Source: DATAUD01 sp036268455 (GTDB taxonomy: Bacteria > Verrucomicrobiota > Verrucomicrobiia > Limisphaerales > Palsa-1400). Taken from it: 64,000 nt of DNA. Positions within the stretch are counted from its first letter, which is position 1, and every line of letters begins with the position of its first letter. Where the stretch lies: the NCBI GenBank assembly GCA_036268455.1, contig DATAUD010000009.1:219228-283227 (forward strand), given 5' to 3'. The position numbers and the translations under genes are program-made. The notes beneath the pieces are model-generated. The model did not search any database, had not been told where the DNA came from, and was given only the letters and a program-made list of their open reading frames with translations. This document shows positions 63,605 to 64,000 of this stretch, in pieces.

Positions 63605-63656
63605 CCGTTGTACGAGTAAAATCGTACCGGGGGTTCGAATCCCCCCTTCTCCGCCA
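63565..63656 (+). tRNA. tRNA-Ser (anticodon GCT)
   Basis: Acceptor GGAGAGG pairs with CCTTCTCC-side bases (one G-T), discriminator G, encoded CCA at 63654-63656. Anticodon arm GCGGT-TTGCTAA-ACCGT gives GCT. Long variable arm (TGTACGAGTAAAATCGTACC) and T arm GGGGG-TTCGAAT-CCCCC. A T-run follows (TTTTTCC). Integration site of the element. Confidence 0.97.
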
Positions 63657-63778
63657 TTTTTCCTTTGCGGGACGCAACTTTTGTTTTTCGTCTTGTCGGC
63701 TTTCTGGTAATCTTCTCGCAGAGCTTGTGCCTTCGGGGTTAAAGGTTTACTTTTCGCGTTTGATGTCCCCTTGTCCAA

Positions 63779-64000
63779 GTGAAGTTGTCTGTTAAAAGTG
63801 ATTACGCCGCGCGGGCGGTGCTCTGGTTGGCTCGTCATTATCATGAGGGCGGGGCGCGGACGGTCGAGGAGATGGCGTCGGCCCAGGGAATTCCTCCCAA
63901 TTATTTGGTGCAGATTTTGCTCGAGTTGAAGTCCGCCCAAATCGTCAAAAGTCAGCGTGGCAAGGAGGGCGGCTATATGCTGGCCCGGCCTCCCGGCAAG
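63779..64000 (+). CDS. Rrf2-family transcriptional regulator, 5' part
   Basis: First 74 codons of a gene cut by the window end. GTG start at 63779: MKLSVKSDYAARAVLWLARH, then EEMASAQGIPPNYLVQILLE and IVKSQRGKEGGYMLARPP, the standard Rrf2 winged helix-turn-helix. No cluster-binding Cys can be judged, as the region that holds them (residues 90-105) is outside. Probably iron-sulfur, nitric oxide or cysteine-metabolism control. It belongs to the chromosome beyond the element. Confidence 0.9.
   Translation, partial: MKLSVKSDYAARAVLWLARHYHEGGARTVEEMASAQGIPPNYLVQILLELKSAQIVKSQRGKEGGYMLARPPGK

Noticed and set aside
63515..63940. Upstream extension of the integrase frame
   Set aside because: It crosses the tRNA-Ser gene and the attR repeat; the recognisable integrase begins after the ATGs at 63514/63505.

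Overview
The window looks like chromosomal DNA of a Verrucomicrobiota bacterium, probably of the Pedosphaera/Limisphaera type. This is inferred from gene content, not from a marker gene. It has very large secreted Ig/LamG and BspA-type leucine-rich-repeat proteins, a prepilin-like protein with an H-X9-DG tail, a propeller-sensor two-component pair, an OPT transporter next to an opp operon, and weak Shine-Dalgarno use.

Region 1 (1-15.9 kb) is a defence island ending in a tyrosine recombinase beside tRNA-Ser(CGA). On the minus strand it carries a type I restriction-modification core (hsdM, hsdS; no hsdR seen). Three tightly coupled genes follow: a HTH protein with a HEPN-like C-terminal half, a CX5R phosphatase, and the start of a protein resembling AbiJ N-terminal domains. 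A plus-strand AAA/DUF4143 ATPase separates these from a type I Wadjet locus (jetABCD). The Wadjet locus is visibly damaged. jetA and jetC each contain one in-frame TAA, the natural start of jetB is out of frame, and an IS1182-type element sits in the last codons of jetC with a CTAG target duplication. Removing the element restores a 1,120-residue reading frame that overlaps jetD.

Region 2 (16-31.9 kb) is mostly housekeeping. It has a winged-helix/DUF5985/DUF5985 cassette, then a plus-strand run of aldo/keto reductase, DUF5009 membrane acyltransferase-like protein, sugar C-methyltransferase and GDP-mannose dehydratase. A convergent opp operon (oppA-B-C-D-F) follows, and an OPT-family transporter diverges from it. 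The opp operon is split between oppC and oppD by a co-oriented vsr-dcm-GIY-YIG restriction-modification module.

Region 3 (32-52.5 kb) is a block of secreted and surface proteins: a two-array LRR protein (1,208 aa), a Cys-rich giant (2,278 aa), and a lectin/Ig/LamG protein (about 1,720 aa). The three end in a similar short C-terminal module. A propeller histidine kinase and its NarL-type regulator lie inside the block. A prepilin-like gene overlaps the end of the LamG gene.

Region 4 (52.6-63.6 kb) is an 11-kb integrative element in tRNA-Ser(GCT), bounded by 41-bp direct repeats of the tRNA 5' half. It has an excisionase-like protein, a replication-type HTH protein, several unknown small proteins, an S49 (capsid-protease-type) peptidase, a tail tape-measure protein, a DUF1737 protein and an integrase. 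I see no terminase, portal, capsid or lysis gene, so it may be a phage satellite or a reduced prophage. A pair of about 124-bp imperfect direct repeats frames its tape-measure cassette. After the intact tRNA the window ends inside an Rrf2-family regulator.
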